Assembly: GCA_902573325.1 (NCBI GenBank)
Contig: CACGJH010000003.1
Location: 1 to 64,000, forward strand
Source of the DNA: an uncultured Alphaproteobacteria bacterium
GTDB taxonomy: Bacteria > Pseudomonadota > Alphaproteobacteria > HIMB59 > GCA-002718135
DNA length: 64,000 nt
Direction: 5' to 3'
The position numbers and the translations under genes are program-made. Numbering within the stretch: the first letter of the stretch is position 1; each line of letters begins with the position of its first letter. Positions 63,872 to 64,000 of this stretch are shown here, piece by piece. The notes under the pieces were generated by a model that made no database searches, was not told where the DNA came from, and saw only the letters and a list, made by a program, of their open reading frames with translations.

Positions 63872-64000
63872 TCAAGAGTTATTAGTCATTAATTTTTGGC
63901 TATTTTCTTTATTTGAATAAATTAAAATAGGATCATTTTTTTTTAAAATTACATCCTTATTTATTACTACTTTATATAAATCCTTTTGATCTGGAATTTT
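63872..64000 (-). CDS. clpX: C-terminal end of ClpX (partial, cut by window edge)
   Basis: Reverse translation KIPDQKDLYKVVINKDVILKKNDPILIYSNKENSQKLMTNNS* resembles the ClpX C-terminus (VVINK-V--K--P-LIYS). Position upstream of lon is the usual place. Confidence 0.7.
   Translation of the reverse strand, partial: KIPDQKDLYKVVINKDVILKKNDPILIYSNKENSQKLMTNNS

Noticed and set aside
1-64000. CRISPR array, transposase or integrase, prophage, toxin-antitoxin or defence system
   Set aside because: Looked for repeat-spacer patterns, IS-like ends and accessory ORFs; found none. Almost all sequence is accounted for by core genes.
1-64000. Pseudogenes or frameshifts caused by long A/T homopolymers
   Set aside because: Despite many A/T runs, all recognised genes read as full-length intact frames with expected motifs.

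Overview
This window is a very AT-rich, extremely compact stretch of chromosome from an alphaproteobacterium, probably a streamlined, SAR11-like marine type. That placement is inferred from composition and gene order and is not proven. It carries almost entirely core housekeeping genes. From left to right: ntrX (partial), ntrY, ispDF, pgpA, pncC/cinA-C, ratA, lipA, pdhC/pdhB/pdhA, ftsB-like, eno, kdsA, pyrG, secG, tpiA, ppiD, trpE/G/D/C, moaC, lexA, gltX, gltA, lpxB, lpxI, lpxA, fabZ, lpxD, skp, bamA, dxr, cdsA, uppS, frr, pyrH, tsf, rpsB, dnaE, lolD, lolC/E, proS, a DUF1467 protein, RNase J, coaX, birA, nuoN to nuoA, tRNA-Asp, tRNA-Val, hupB, lon, clpX (partial). I see no mobile element, CRISPR array, defence island, rRNA or accessory cassette, and no convincing novel multi-gene system. 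The most interesting signals are small: (1) a perfect GAAC-N7-GAAC SOS operator, plus a one-mismatch second copy, directly upstream of the likely lexA start; (2) a structured leader with a possible pseudoknot in front of rpsB; (3) a 41-nt dual-coding overlap between dxr and bamA where rseP would normally sit; (4) several clean gaps in otherwise conserved alphaproteobacterial synteny (dusB-ntrBC, lpdA, moeA, comEC, rseP, mce). The synteny comparisons come from memory and need database confirmation.
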